The notes under the pieces were generated by a model. It was not told the origin of the DNA. It worked only from the letters and a program-made list of their open reading frames with translations, and searched no databases. The position numbers were made by a program, and so were the translations under genes. From NCBI GenBank assembly GCA_964569265.1, contig CAZMTO010000003.1:1-64000 (forward strand): a DNA stretch of 64,000 nt. Reading direction: 5' to 3'. This DNA is from Avidehalobacter sp964569265 (GTDB taxonomy: Bacteria > Bacillota > Dehalobacteriia > UBA4068 > UBA4997). Shown here in pieces: positions 24,831-33,839 of this stretch. How positions within the stretch are numbered: position 1 is the stretch's first letter; every line of letters starts with the position of its first letter.

Positions 24831-26351
24831 TTATTTGCTCAGCTTCATAGTGCCGGTCTGGTTGAAGCGAACGTGCCAGGACAAAGCTTCCTCCAGGATG
24901 TGGGGGGTATGAGCCTTGCCGTCCGGGCAAGCTTCCAGAGCGCGATTGTAGTAATCGAGCAGCATCGGCTTGTAATCCGGGTGAGCGCAGTTGTTGATGA
25001 TTTCCAGAGCTCTTTCACGAGGAGCCTTGTTACGCAGGTCTGCAACGCCCTGTTCGGTAACGATAACGTTAACGTCATGCTCGGTGTGGTCAATGTGAGA
25101 GCACATCGGAACGATAGAGGAGATGTCGCCGCCCTTAGCAACGGAGCCGGTCATAAAGATGGAGATGTAAGCAGCACGGGTGAAGTCGCCGGAGCCGCCG
25201 ATACCGTTCATCATTCTGGTACCCATAATGTGGGTGGAGTTTACATGGCCGTAAATATCAACTTCGATAGCGGTGTTCATGGAGATTACGCCCAAACGAC
25301 GAGCAACCTCGGGGTTGTTGGAAATTTCCTGAGGACGCAGTACGATGGTCTTCTTGTAGCGTTCTACGTCTGCCTTAAAGCGAGCCAGACCGTCTACAGA
25401 AGGAGTAAGAGAGGTGCCGGATACAGCTACGAACTTGCCGCAGTCGATCAAATCCAGAGCGCCGTCCTGAATAACTTCGGAATAGAAGGTCAAACCTTCC
25501 AGATCGGAAGTAGCGAAGGAAGCCAATACAGCGTTAGCTACGCCGCCAACACCAGACTGCAGGGGCAGCAGGTTTTTGGGCAAACGACCAGCTTCAACTT
25601 CCTTGTTAAAGAAGCCAACGATGTTGTCTGCAATAGCCTGTTCGGTTTCGGTTACTGCGGGCAGAGGACGTACCTTATCGGTGATGTCGGTAACAACGAT
25701 AGCAGCGATCTTGTCAGCGCCACATTCGATGTAAGGAGTACCGATTCTGTCGCCGGTAGCGTAGATCGGGATTTCCTTGCGGTAAGGCGGATCCAGCGGA
25801 ATGTAAATGTCGTGCATACCTTCCATTTCTTCGGGCTGAGAAGTGTTGATTTCAACGATAACTTTGTCGGCGCACTTTACGAAAGTAGGAGCGGAACCAA
25901 CAGAAGTGGTGGGGATCAGGTTACCTTCTTCGGTAATAGCACAAGCTTCTACCAAAGCGATATCAATGTTGCCCAAAAAGCCGTAACGAGCATACTGGGT
26001 AGCCAAAGACAGGTGCTGGTCGTTGTACAAAACGCCTGCTTCGCCCTTGGTGTTCAAAGCGTTTCTCATATCGTTGTTGGTCTGGTAGGGGCTGCGGCGT
26101 GCAACTGCACCGATAGTAGCCAAACCGTCCAGCTCGGGGCCAACGGATGCGCCGGTCAAAATCTGTACCTTGATGTTTTCGCCGGCCTTTACGCGCTCAG
26201 CCAGTGCCAGCGGAACTGCCTTCGGGTAACCGGAAGGAGTAAAGCCGGAGCAACCCAGAGTATCGCCGTCCTTGATCAGTTTTGCTGCTTCTTCAGCTGT
26301 AGTAACTTTGCTCAAAAGTTCCTTACATCTGATTCTGTGTTCATAACTCAT
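24831..26351 (-). CDS. Acetyl-CoA hydrolase/transferase family: succinate (propionate/acetate) CoA-transferase
   Basis: It moves CoA between short-chain acids, probably succinyl-CoA or propionyl-CoA with succinate or acetate, through a glutamyl-CoA intermediate. The 506 residues match the Cat1/ScpC class. Visible motifs are DGDTLGCSGFTPSGYPKAVP near the start, LQSGVGGVANAV (about 265), the probable catalytic Glu in FYSEVIQDGALDL (about 290), and the C-terminal SHIDHTEHDVNVIVTEQG. ATG 26351 has GGAGG eight bases upstream; the ATG at 26366 overlaps that site. Codon use is strongly biased, as in very highly expressed genes. With fumarate reductase in the same window it suggests succinate/propionate fermentation. 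Exact substrates need assay. Confidence 0.9.
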   Translation of the reverse strand: MSYEHRIRCKELLSKVTTAEEAAKLIKDGDTLGCSGFTPSGYPKAVPLALAERVKAGENIKVQILTGASVGPELDGLATIGAVARRSPYQTNNDMRNALNTKGEAGVLYNDQHLSLATQYARYGFLGNIDIALVEACAITEEGNLIPTTSVGSAPTFVKCADKVIVEINTSQPEEMEGMHDIYIPLDPPYRKEIPIYATGDRIGTPYIECGADKIAAIVVTDITDKVRPLPAVTETEQAIADNIVGFFNKEVEAGRLPKNLLPLQSGVGGVANAVLASFATSDLEGLTFYSEVIQDGALDLIDCGKFVAVSGTSLTPSVDGLARFKADVERYKKTIVLRPQEISNNPEVARRLGVISMNTAIEVDIYGHVNSTHIMGTRMMNGIGGSGDFTRAAYISIFMTGSVAKGGDISSIVPMCSHIDHTEHDVNVIVTEQGVADLRNKAPRERALEIINNCAHPDYKPMLLDYYNRALEACPDGKAHTPHILEEALSWHVRFNQTGTMKLSK

Positions 26352-26392
26352 AACACATACCTCCATAAATTTGAAAATGATTATATCGTTAT

Positions 26393-26417
26393 GATGTCTT
26401 AAGTAAGCTTAAACATC
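26393..26417 (-). other. 5' leader stem-loop of the CoA-transferase mRNA
   Basis: On the minus strand GATGTTTAAG pairs with CTTAAGACATC (one bulged base), loop CTTA. It would begin about nine bases from the predicted transcript start, the position of RNA-stabilising 5' hairpins. A double-stranded operator is the alternative. Confidence 0.45.
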
Positions 26418-26432
26418 ACAACAGCTATAATC

Positions 26433-26461
26433 ATTATACTCTATAAATCTACAAAAATAAA
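26433..26461 (-). promoter_or_regulatory. Promoter of the CoA-transferase gene
   Basis: On the minus strand a perfect TATAAT follows a weak TTTATT by 17 bases. The start codon is about 80 bases downstream. Confidence 0.5.
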
Positions 26462-26491
26462 GGGTTTTTTTAGTCAAATTTATTTATTATT

Positions 26492-26505
26492 ATTTTGCGC
26501 AAAAT
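26492..26505. promoter_or_regulatory. 14-bp perfect palindrome between CoA-transferase and pyrC
   Basis: ATTTTGCGCAAAAT is fully self-complementary and lies in the divergent intergenic region, about 30 bases upstream of the CoA-transferase -35 box. It is a candidate operator; no regulator can be named. Confidence 0.3.
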
Positions 26506-26622
26506 TGCTGGTAATTTGTCTGTAATTATGCTACAATATATTATTATTCACTTTGATGGCAGTTTTTTGTCGGCACTTTTTTTGCGGTGCCCCCAATTTT
26601 TTTATTTGTCAGGAGAATTATT

Positions 26623-27999
26623 ATGCTAAAAGCACAAGCTGCGGCCAAGCCCCTGCTGTTACAAAACGCCTGCTATTACACCGAAAGCGGCTTAAAAAGC
26701 GGGGCCTTGCTGTTAGAGGGCGGTAAAATTGCAGCCATTTTTGATGATGCTGCTGCCCCCGCCCAACCGGATTGGCAGGTTTATGATGTTATGGGTAAAA
26801 TAGTGCTGCCCGGTGCTATAGATACTCATACCCACGTGCGGGAGCCCGGCAGCCCGGAAAAAGAAGATTTTTGTACCGGTACGGCGGCGGCGCTGGCCGG
26901 TGGGGTAACCACTGTTTGCCAAATGCCCAACGTAAACCCTATGCCGCACAATGCGGCGGCCCTGGCGCAAAGCAAACGTCTTGCGGCTGAAAAGGCCCTG
27001 TGTAATGTGGTATTTTATGCGGCAGCCGGGGCAGATAATACCGAAGATTTTGCTGATTTGGCTGCTGCCGGGGTGGTTGGGTTAAAAACCTTTTTGCAGC
27101 CTGCCAAGCCGGGTGAGCCGCAATATATTACGGTGGCGGCTGATGACGGTGATGTTGAGCTGTGCAGGGTACTTAAAGCGGCGGCGGCGGTAAATATGCG
27201 CTGTTACTTTCATTGCGAGGATTATACCCTGATTGGCCAATTAGAGGCTGCTGCCCATGCGGCCGGCGAAGAAGCATATTCCTTCCATTATAAAACAAGG
27301 CCGGACGAAGCTGAGCTTAATGCGGTAAAGCGCGTGTTGGCTGCGGCGCAAAAATGCGGTGCCAAGGTGGGTATCGTTCATGTTTCTACGGTGGCGGCAG
27401 CGGAATATATTGCCAATGCCAAGGCCGCCGGGCAAGATGTTACTATGGAGGTTTGTTTTCATCATTTGTTTTTTGATGACAGCCTTATTGATAAGTTTGG
27501 CCCTTATGCCAAGTGCAATCCGCCGCTGCGTTCGGCGCAAAACGTGCAGGGTTTGTGGCAGTATGTGCAAAACGGCACGGTAGATTATATTGGTACTGAC
27601 CACGCACCGCACCTGTTGGCACAAAAGCAGGCAGGCGAGGATAAAATATGGCAGGCACCGTCCGGCATTGCGCATTTAGAGCTTATGCTGCCACTGCTGC
27701 TTACGGCGGTAAACAGCGGCAGGCTTACAATAGAGCGTATGGCCGAGCTGGTGTGTGTTAACGGCTACAGGGCTATGGGGCTGTATCCGCAAAAGGGGCA
27801 AATTGCCGTGGGTGCTGATGCTGACCTGACGGTGGTGGATATGGACAGAGAGTGGCAGTTTGACCATAAGCTGATGCAGACAAAGGCGCGCCAAACCTGC
27901 GCCCTGTTTGACGGCTTGGCAATGCACGGTGCTGTAGAAGCAACGATACTGGCCGGCAGACCGGTATGTGTTAACGGCCTGGTGGATTATTGCAAATAG
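26623..27999 (+). CDS. pyrC: Dihydroorotase (PyrC, type I)
   Basis: Closes carbamoyl-aspartate to dihydroorotate in pyrimidine synthesis. The amidohydrolase metal motif DTHTHVREPGS (about 65-75), second-shell HCED, and the signature GTDHAPH (about 325) are present. The 458 residues are near the 430 usual for the type I enzyme. I chose ATG 26623 because AGGAGA lies six bases upstream; the frame opens 12 codons earlier without a site. No other pyr genes are in the window and no PyrR-type attenuator is visible. Other cyclic amidohydrolases such as hydantoinase are less likely given the REPG and TDHAPH motifs. Confidence 0.88.
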   Translation: MLKAQAAAKPLLLQNACYYTESGLKSGALLLEGGKIAAIFDDAAAPAQPDWQVYDVMGKIVLPGAIDTHTHVREPGSPEKEDFCTGTAAALAGGVTTVCQMPNVNPMPHNAAALAQSKRLAAEKALCNVVFYAAAGADNTEDFADLAAAGVVGLKTFLQPAKPGEPQYITVAADDGDVELCRVLKAAAAVNMRCYFHCEDYTLIGQLEAAAHAAGEEAYSFHYKTRPDEAELNAVKRVLAAAQKCGAKVGIVHVSTVAAAEYIANAKAAGQDVTMEVCFHHLFFDDSLIDKFGPYAKCNPPLRSAQNVQGLWQYVQNGTVDYIGTDHAPHLLAQKQAGEDKIWQAPSGIAHLELMLPLLLTAVNSGRLTIERMAELVCVNGYRAMGLYPQKGQIAVGADADLTVVDMDREWQFDHKLMQTKARQTCALFDGLAMHGAVEATILAGRPVCVNGLVDYCK

Positions 28000-28087
28000 G
28001 CTTGCTATTTGCGCCAAGAAGATATATTATTATAAAAGCAGATAATTTTACGCAGATAAACGCGTATTTTATAGGAGGAAAATTGTT

Positions 28088-30742
28088 ATGTGCGATTGCG
28101 GAAAGCGGCACGAGCTGCCCAAAACCTACGATCACCACGATGTTGAGCAAAAGTGGTATGCCCATTGGGAGAAAAACGGCTATTTCAGTTGTGAAAATAA
28201 CGCCGGCGGAGAACCGTTTTCGGTGGTAATGCCGCCGCCGAACGTTACCGGCCAGTTGCATTTGGGTCATGCCATTGATAATACCATGCAGGACATTTTG
28301 ACCCGCTGGCACCGTATGCAGGGCCACCAGACTTTATGGGTGCCCGGCTGTGACCACGCCGGTATTGCTACCCAGGCCAAGGTAGAAGAGCACCTGGCAG
28401 CAGACGGTATAAGCAAGTATGATTTGGGGCGCGAAGCCTTTGTGGATAAGGTGTGGGATTGGAAGCACCAGTATCACGACCGTATTGTTAAGCAGCTTAA
28501 AATGTTGGGTTCAAGCTGCGATTGGGATCACGAGCGCTTTACGCTGGACGAAGGCTGCAACGATGCCGTAAACGAGGTTTTTGTGCGCCTTTATAACGAA
28601 GGCCTGATTTACCGCGGCACTTATATCATCAACTGGTGCCCCAAGTGCCAGACGACGATTTCGGACATTGAGGTTGAACACAGTGACCACGAAGGCCACC
28701 TGTGGCATTTGCGCTACCCCCTGACCGACGGCAGCGGTTATATTGTAGTGGCTACCACCCGGCCGGAAACTATGCTGGGCGATACTGCCGTAGCTGTTCA
28801 CCCCGATGATGAGCGCTATAAAGATATGGTTGGCAAAACCATTATGCTGCCGCTGATGAACCGTGAAATTCCGATTATTGCCGACGATTACGTTGATTTG
28901 GAATACGGTACCGGTGCAGTTAAAATTACCCCCGCACACGACCCGAACGACTTTGAAATGGGTTTGCGCCACAACCTGCCGCAAATATCGGTTATCGGCA
29001 AAGATGCCAGAATGAACGAATTTGCCGGCAAGTACGAGGGTATGGACAGAGATGAGTGCCGCAAGGCCGTAGTAGAGGATATGGACAAGCTGGGCCTGTT
29101 GGAAAAAATCGAGGACATAAGCCACGCGGTGGGCGAATGTTACCGTTGCGGCAGTGTTATCGAGCCGCTGATTTCTCCGCAGTGGTTTGTAAAGATGGAG
29201 CCTTTGGCCAAGCCTGCTATCGAGGCGGTGAAAACCGGTGACATCCGTTTTGTACCGCAGAGATTTGAAAAGATTTACCTTGGCTGGCTGGAAAATATCC
29301 GTGACTGGTGCATATCCCGTCAGCTTTGGTGGGGGCACCGTATACCTGTCTGGTATTGTCAGGATTGCGGCGAGGTTATCTGCCAAAAGGATGAGCCTGC
29401 CTGCTGCCCCAAGTGTAATTCCGCTAAATTAAAGCGTGACGAGGATGTTTTGGATACCTGGTTTTCCTCCGGTTTGTGGCCGTTTGAAACCCTTGGCTGG
29501 CCGGATGAGGAAGCTCTTGCCAAGATGAAAAAGTTCTACCCGACGTCGGTGCTGGTTACCGGCCGCGACATTATCTTCTTCTGGGTGGCACGTATGATAT
29601 TTACCGGCCTGCATTTTATGGAAGAAAAGCCCTTTAGTGATGTATTTATTCACGGTTTGGTGCTGGATGCTCAGGGCCGCAAGATGAGTAAATCGCTGGG
29701 CAACGGCATTGACCCGATTGAGATTATTGAGCAATACGGCGCAGATCCGCTGCGTTTTATGCTGATAACCGGCAATACTCCCGGCAATGATTTGCGCTTC
29801 CAGACGGAGCGTTTAGAGGCCAGCCGTAACTTCTGTAACAAAATTTGGAACGCCAGCCGTTTTGTGCAGATGAACCTTGATGATTATCAGCCCGGCGGCG
29901 AGGTTAATTACAGCTTGGCCGACAAATGGATACTGGCCGAATTAAAGGCGGCAACGGCGGCGGTTTCCAACAACCTTGGCAAGTACGAGCTGGGCGAGGC
30001 AGCGCGCGCTATTTACGACTTTACCTGGGATTGTTTCTGTGACTGGTACATTGAAATGTCGAAGCCGCGCCTGTACGGCGATGACAGACAGGAGCGTTAC
30101 ACCGCACAGACAGTGCTGGTGCAGGTGCTTGACAGTATTTTGCGTCTGCTGCACCCCTTTATGCCGTTTATTACCGAAGAAATTTGGCAGGCTATACCGC
30201 ACGACGGTGAAACCATTATGCTGGCAAAGTGGCCCAATGCTGATGAAATGCCCGATTTTGCGGCAGAAGCGGCTGTTATGGGCCTGAATATGGAAGCAGT
30301 ACGTGCTGTGCGTAATATTCGTGCTGAAATGAACGTGGCTCCCGGCAAAAAGGTAGATTTGATAATAGCTGCCGATAACGCCGACGGTATTAAGCAGGGT
30401 GAGTTGTATATTAAGGCGCTTTGCGGTGCCGAAACCCTTACCTACACGGCAGCCGATGCGGCAGCACCGGAACAGGCAGCGGTAGCACACATCCGCGGCG
30501 TGGATATTTACCTGCCGCTTAAAGGGCTTATTGACCTTGATAAGGAAATTGCCCGCCTGAATAAGGAAATTGCCAATATGGATAAAGAAATAAGCCGCTT
30601 AGAGGGCAAGCTGAACAATCAGGGCTTTATTGCCAAGGCACCGGCGGCTGTTGTAGAAGGCGAGCGCGTTAAGCTGGCCGATTACAGCGAAAAAAAGCAG
30701 AGCCTGTTAGACCGTGTGGCCGAATTAAACAAGTTGGCCTAA
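28088..30742 (+). CDS. valS: Valyl-tRNA synthetase
   Basis: Charges tRNA-Val. The class I HIGH motif is in PPPNVTGQLHLGHA (about 48-60) and KMSKS in RKMSKSLGNGID (about 530). The editing CP1 domain lies between, with WCPKCQ and WYCQDCGEV zinc-ribbon-like segments. The C-terminal coiled coil (IARLNKEIANMDKEISRLEG) is typical of ValS. The 884-residue length is normal. AGGAGG lies about eight bases before the ATG. The 88-base upstream gap is too short for a T-box leader. folC follows after 16 bases. Confidence 0.97.
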   Translation: MCDCGKRHELPKTYDHHDVEQKWYAHWEKNGYFSCENNAGGEPFSVVMPPPNVTGQLHLGHAIDNTMQDILTRWHRMQGHQTLWVPGCDHAGIATQAKVEEHLAADGISKYDLGREAFVDKVWDWKHQYHDRIVKQLKMLGSSCDWDHERFTLDEGCNDAVNEVFVRLYNEGLIYRGTYIINWCPKCQTTISDIEVEHSDHEGHLWHLRYPLTDGSGYIVVATTRPETMLGDTAVAVHPDDERYKDMVGKTIMLPLMNREIPIIADDYVDLEYGTGAVKITPAHDPNDFEMGLRHNLPQISVIGKDARMNEFAGKYEGMDRDECRKAVVEDMDKLGLLEKIEDISHAVGECYRCGSVIEPLISPQWFVKMEPLAKPAIEAVKTGDIRFVPQRFEKIYLGWLENIRDWCISRQLWWGHRIPVWYCQDCGEVICQKDEPACCPKCNSAKLKRDEDVLDTWFSSGLWPFETLGWPDEEALAKMKKFYPTSVLVTGRDIIFFWVARMIFTGLHFMEEKPFSDVFIHGLVLDAQGRKMSKSLGNGIDPIEIIEQYGADPLRFMLITGNTPGNDLRFQTERLEASRNFCNKIWNASRFVQMNLDDYQPGGEVNYSLADKWILAELKAATAAVSNNLGKYELGEAARAIYDFTWDCFCDWYIEMSKPRLYGDDRQERYTAQTVLVQVLDSILRLLHPFMPFITEEIWQAIPHDGETIMLAKWPNADEMPDFAAEAAVMGLNMEAVRAVRNIRAEMNVAPGKKVDLIIAADNADGIKQGELYIKALCGAETLTYTAADAAAPEQAAVAHIRGVDIYLPLKGLIDLDKEIARLNKEIANMDKEISRLEGKLNNQGFIAKAPAAVVEGERVKLADYSEKKQSLLDRVAELNKLA

Positions 30743-30758
30743 AGGCGGGGGCATAAAA

Positions 30759-32090
30759 TTGACTAATACGGAAATTTTGGCGGGAGCGGCGGATTATGCG
30801 GCCGCTCTCCGCTTTTTAGAGGAACAAACCAAGTTTGGCATAAATTTGGGGCTGGGGCGCATACAGCGTTTGTTGCAGCTTATGGGTAACCCGCAGCAGC
30901 AGGGTGTAAAATACCTGCACATTGGCGGCACCAACGGCAAGGGTTCGGTGTCGGCAATGCTTTCGGCGTGCCTTATTGCGGCCGATAAAAGCTGTGGGTT
31001 GTTTACGTCGCCACATTTGCACACCTACCGCGAACGTTATCGCATCAATAACAATTTGATAAGCCGAGAAGAAATTGTGCGCCGGGTACAGGCTGTTAAG
31101 CCGCTGTTGGCCCAAATGCAGGCCGAAGGTGCCGAGGCACCGACCGAATTTGAAGTAAGCACCGCTATGGCGCTGAATTATTTTACCGAAGCACAAACCG
31201 AATATGCCGTAATAGAGGTGGGCTTGGGCGGCGAGATAGATTCGACCAACGTTATTACCCCGGAGTTGGCGATAATTACCAACGTGGCGATTGATCATAT
31301 TGATTATTTGGGCAATACTAAAGAAGAAATCGCTGCTGTTAAGGCCGGTATCATCAAGGCGGGCAAGCCCTGCTTTACCGCTGCCGAAGATGAAGCTGTG
31401 CTGGCTGTGCTGCGCCAAAAGGCTATGTCTGTTGAGGCACCGCTTTTTTGCTATGGGCAGGATTTTACGGTCAGTGATGTTGTCTATGATGAGAGCGGCC
31501 AAACGTTTACATATAACGATTTGCGCACCGGCGAGGCGCTTTGCGGCTTGCGTATAAATTTGCTGGGCGAACATCAGTTGAAAAATGCAGCGCTGGCAGT
31601 GGTGGCGGCACACTATTTAAATCTGCCGCAGGCTGCTATTTACAGTGGTTTGCAGGCGGCACGCTGGCCCGGCCGCTTAGAGGTGGTTTGCCAAAACCCG
31701 TTAATTGTGCTGGACGGTGCCCATAATGAGGCCGGTATGCAGGCGCTGGCAGCAGCCATAAAGCGCTACTGGCCGGGTAAAAAAATATGTGCGGTGCTGG
31801 GTATGCTGGCCGACAAACAGCGACGAGAAGCCCTGTGCCATTTGCTGCCCCTGTTAGACAGTGCCGTTATTTGCCGTGTGCCAAGTTACCGTGCCGGTGA
31901 TTGGCAAACTCTGGGTGAGCTGTGCCGTGAATATAAGGTGCCTTGCCAACTGATAGAGGAGGTGTCTGCGGCTGTTGCTGCCGGCAGGGCCGGGCTGCAA
32001 AACGGTACCGATATGTTGCTGATAAGTGGATCTTTGTATATGCTGGCAGATGCCAGAGCTTGTTTGGTGGAGGTAGAAACCGATGAATAA
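30759..32090 (+). CDS. folC: Folylpolyglutamate synthase / dihydrofolate synthase FolC
   Basis: Adds glutamates to folates (and may make dihydrofolate). The Mur-ligase-like fold has the P-loop GGTNGKGSVSAML (about 52-64), TSPHLHTYRERY, EVGLGGEIDSTN, the LLGEHQLKNAALA core, and the C-terminal LDGAHNEAGM. The 443-residue length is normal. TTG is the start codon, with GGCGGGGG upstream. The valS-folC-maf order is a common Bacillota arrangement. The stop overlaps the maf start by eight bases. Confidence 0.94.
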   Translation: MTNTEILAGAADYAAALRFLEEQTKFGINLGLGRIQRLLQLMGNPQQQGVKYLHIGGTNGKGSVSAMLSACLIAADKSCGLFTSPHLHTYRERYRINNNLISREEIVRRVQAVKPLLAQMQAEGAEAPTEFEVSTAMALNYFTEAQTEYAVIEVGLGGEIDSTNVITPELAIITNVAIDHIDYLGNTKEEIAAVKAGIIKAGKPCFTAAEDEAVLAVLRQKAMSVEAPLFCYGQDFTVSDVVYDESGQTFTYNDLRTGEALCGLRINLLGEHQLKNAALAVVAAHYLNLPQAAIYSGLQAARWPGRLEVVCQNPLIVLDGAHNEAGMQALAAAIKRYWPGKKICAVLGMLADKQRREALCHLLPLLDSAVICRVPSYRAGDWQTLGELCREYKVPCQLIEEVSAAVAAGRAGLQNGTDMLLISGSLYMLADARACLVEVETDE

Positions 32091-32652
32091 CCGTTTGATT
32101 TTAGCCAGTGCGTCGCCAAGGCGGCTGGACTTATTGCGTACTGCCGGCATAGAGCCGATGGTTTGCCCGACTGACTGTGACGAAATAACCGGCGGTATGC
32201 CCCCGCGTGACCTTGTTATTGCCAATGCTGTGGCCAAAGCGCAGGCTTGCGCGCAAAAATACCCCAACGGCTCAATAGTGGCGGCTGATACTGTGGTGGC
32301 TTTGGGCGACGAAATTTTCGGCAAGCCTGACAATGCCGATGATGCTAAAAGTATGCTGGCCAAATTATCCGGGCAGACGCACAGCGTTTTTACCGGGGTG
32401 GCGGTGTTTAAAAACGGTGAACTGTTGTCTGATGCGGCTGAAACCAGGGTGACCTTTGCCGAATTGACCGCAGAACAGATTGCTGATTATGTGGCCGGCG
32501 GTGAGCCGCTGGATAAAGCCGGTGCCTATGCCATACAGGGCGGGGCAGGTGCCTTTGTTACCGCTATTGACGGCGATTTTGACAATATTGTCGGTTTGCC
32601 GCTGTTTGTGTTAAATAATATGGTTGACCTGTTTGACTATATAGAGCTGTAA
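32083..32652 (+). CDS. maf: Maf-family nucleoside triphosphate pyrophosphatase
   Basis: Hydrolyses non-canonical or excess dTTP/UTP-type nucleotides and affects septation in Bacillus. The signature ASASPRRLDLLR is at residues 8-19; IVAADTVVALGDEIFGKP (catalytic Asp) lies at about 66 and DKAGAYAIQGGAGAF at about 145. The 189-residue length is standard. It overlaps folC by eight bases and lies directly before the mreB cell-shape operon, a placement seen widely in Bacillota. Confidence 0.93.
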   Translation: MNNRLILASASPRRLDLLRTAGIEPMVCPTDCDEITGGMPPRDLVIANAVAKAQACAQKYPNGSIVAADTVVALGDEIFGKPDNADDAKSMLAKLSGQTHSVFTGVAVFKNGELLSDAAETRVTFAELTAEQIADYVAGGEPLDKAGAYAIQGGAGAFVTAIDGDFDNIVGLPLFVLNNMVDLFDYIEL

Positions 32653-32708
32653 CAGCCGCAGCTATTGGTATGTCAGCAAAAAAAATTGATAAAAATACTA
32701 AAAGAATG

Positions 32709-32738
32709 TTGTATTTCAAACGGTGTATATAGTAAAAT
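32709..32738 (+). promoter_or_regulatory. Promoter of the mreB operon
   Basis: TTGTAT, an 18-base spacer, TAAAAT, 64 bases upstream of the mreB start. Confidence 0.45.
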
Positions 32739-32802
32739 AATAAAGTGTAAAAGTTGTAATGTATTATAGTTGTGACAAACAGGCTGGAAAGGGGACAACG
32801 TT

Positions 32803-33813
32803 TTGTTTAATATTGATATTGGTATAGATTTGGGTACGGCAAATACCCTTGTTTATGTAAAAGGCAAGGATACTATATCTACCGAACCGTCGGTGGTGGC
32901 GGTAGAAAAGCACAGCCGCAAAATTTTGGCGGTGGGCAACGATGCTAAAAAAATGCTGGGGCGTACCCCCGGCAATATTATGGCTATTCGCCCGGTAAAA
33001 GACGGCGTTATTGCCGACTTTGATATTACGCAGGAAATGTTAAGGTACTTTATTGATAAAGCGGTAAAAAACCGCTCTATATTTTCGCGCCCGCGTATTG
33101 TTATCTGCGTGCCCTCCGGCGTAACTACAGTTGAAGAACGTGCTATACGCGAGGCGGCGCTTAATGCCGGTGCCAAAGAAGCTTACCTGATAGAAGAACC
33201 TATGGCGGCTGCTATAGGTGCGGGCCTGCCGGTTATGGAGCCTGTGGGCAATATGATAGTTGATATCGGCGGCGGCACCACCGAAGTCGGCCTTATATCT
33301 TTGGGTGGGCTGGTAACGGTACATTCGGTGCGCGTAGCCGGTGACAAAATGGACGAAGCCATTGTTAACTATATTAAAAAGCATTTTAATTTGGCTATTG
33401 GTGAACGTACCGCCGAAGAAATTAAAATTCAGATAGGTTCGGCCTACCTTGAACCGGAGGAACGCGGTGAAAGCTATTCGGTGCGTGGCCGAGACCTTAT
33501 GACCGGCCTGCCGAAAACCATCACCATTACTACCGACGAGATCAATCAGGCACTTTCGGAGCCGGTAGCCGCAATTATTGACGCCGTAAAGAGCTGTCTG
33601 GAAAAATCTCCGCCGGAGCTGGCCGCGGATATTATGGACAGAGGCATTGTAATGGCCGGCGGCGGTTCTCTGCTCAGGGGGCTGCCCAAGCTGCTCTCGC
33701 AGGAAACTCACATTATGGTGCATTTGTCTGATCAGGCACTTAATGCGGTGGTACTTGGTACCAGCAAGGTGCTGGATAATATTCACATTTTGGATTCCGG
33801 AACGCGCAGGTAG
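32803..33813 (+). CDS. mreB: Rod-shape actin homologue MreB
   Basis: Actin-like filament protein guiding lateral wall synthesis. Nucleotide-binding motifs are IGIDLGTANTLVYVKG (phosphate 1), IVDIGGGTTEVGLISLGG (phosphate 2) and GIVMAGGGSLLRGLP (adenosine). The 336-residue length is standard. Translation starts at TTG, with AAAGGGG about ten bases upstream. It heads the mreB-mreC-mreD-mrdA cluster and acts at the inner face of the membrane with MreC, MreD, PBP2 and RodA. Confidence 0.97.
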   Translation: MFNIDIGIDLGTANTLVYVKGKDTISTEPSVVAVEKHSRKILAVGNDAKKMLGRTPGNIMAIRPVKDGVIADFDITQEMLRYFIDKAVKNRSIFSRPRIVICVPSGVTTVEERAIREAALNAGAKEAYLIEEPMAAAIGAGLPVMEPVGNMIVDIGGGTTEVGLISLGGLVTVHSVRVAGDKMDEAIVNYIKKHFNLAIGERTAEEIKIQIGSAYLEPEERGESYSVRGRDLMTGLPKTITITTDEINQALSEPVAAIIDAVKSCLEKSPPELAADIMDRGIVMAGGGSLLRGLPKLLSQETHIMVHLSDQALNAVVLGTSKVLDNIHILDSGTRR

Positions 33814-33839
33814 CTTATTTTAGCAGGAGGGTGGCTTTT

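Noticed and set aside
24873..26402. A 509-codon open frame exactly antisense to the CoA-transferase
   Set aside because: Its openness follows from the strong codon bias of the real gene (few TTA, CTA and TCA codons). It has no ribosome binding site and its protein has no recognisable motif.
28000..28087. T-box leader before valS
   Set aside because: The gap is only 88 bases and shows no terminator or T-box conserved segment.
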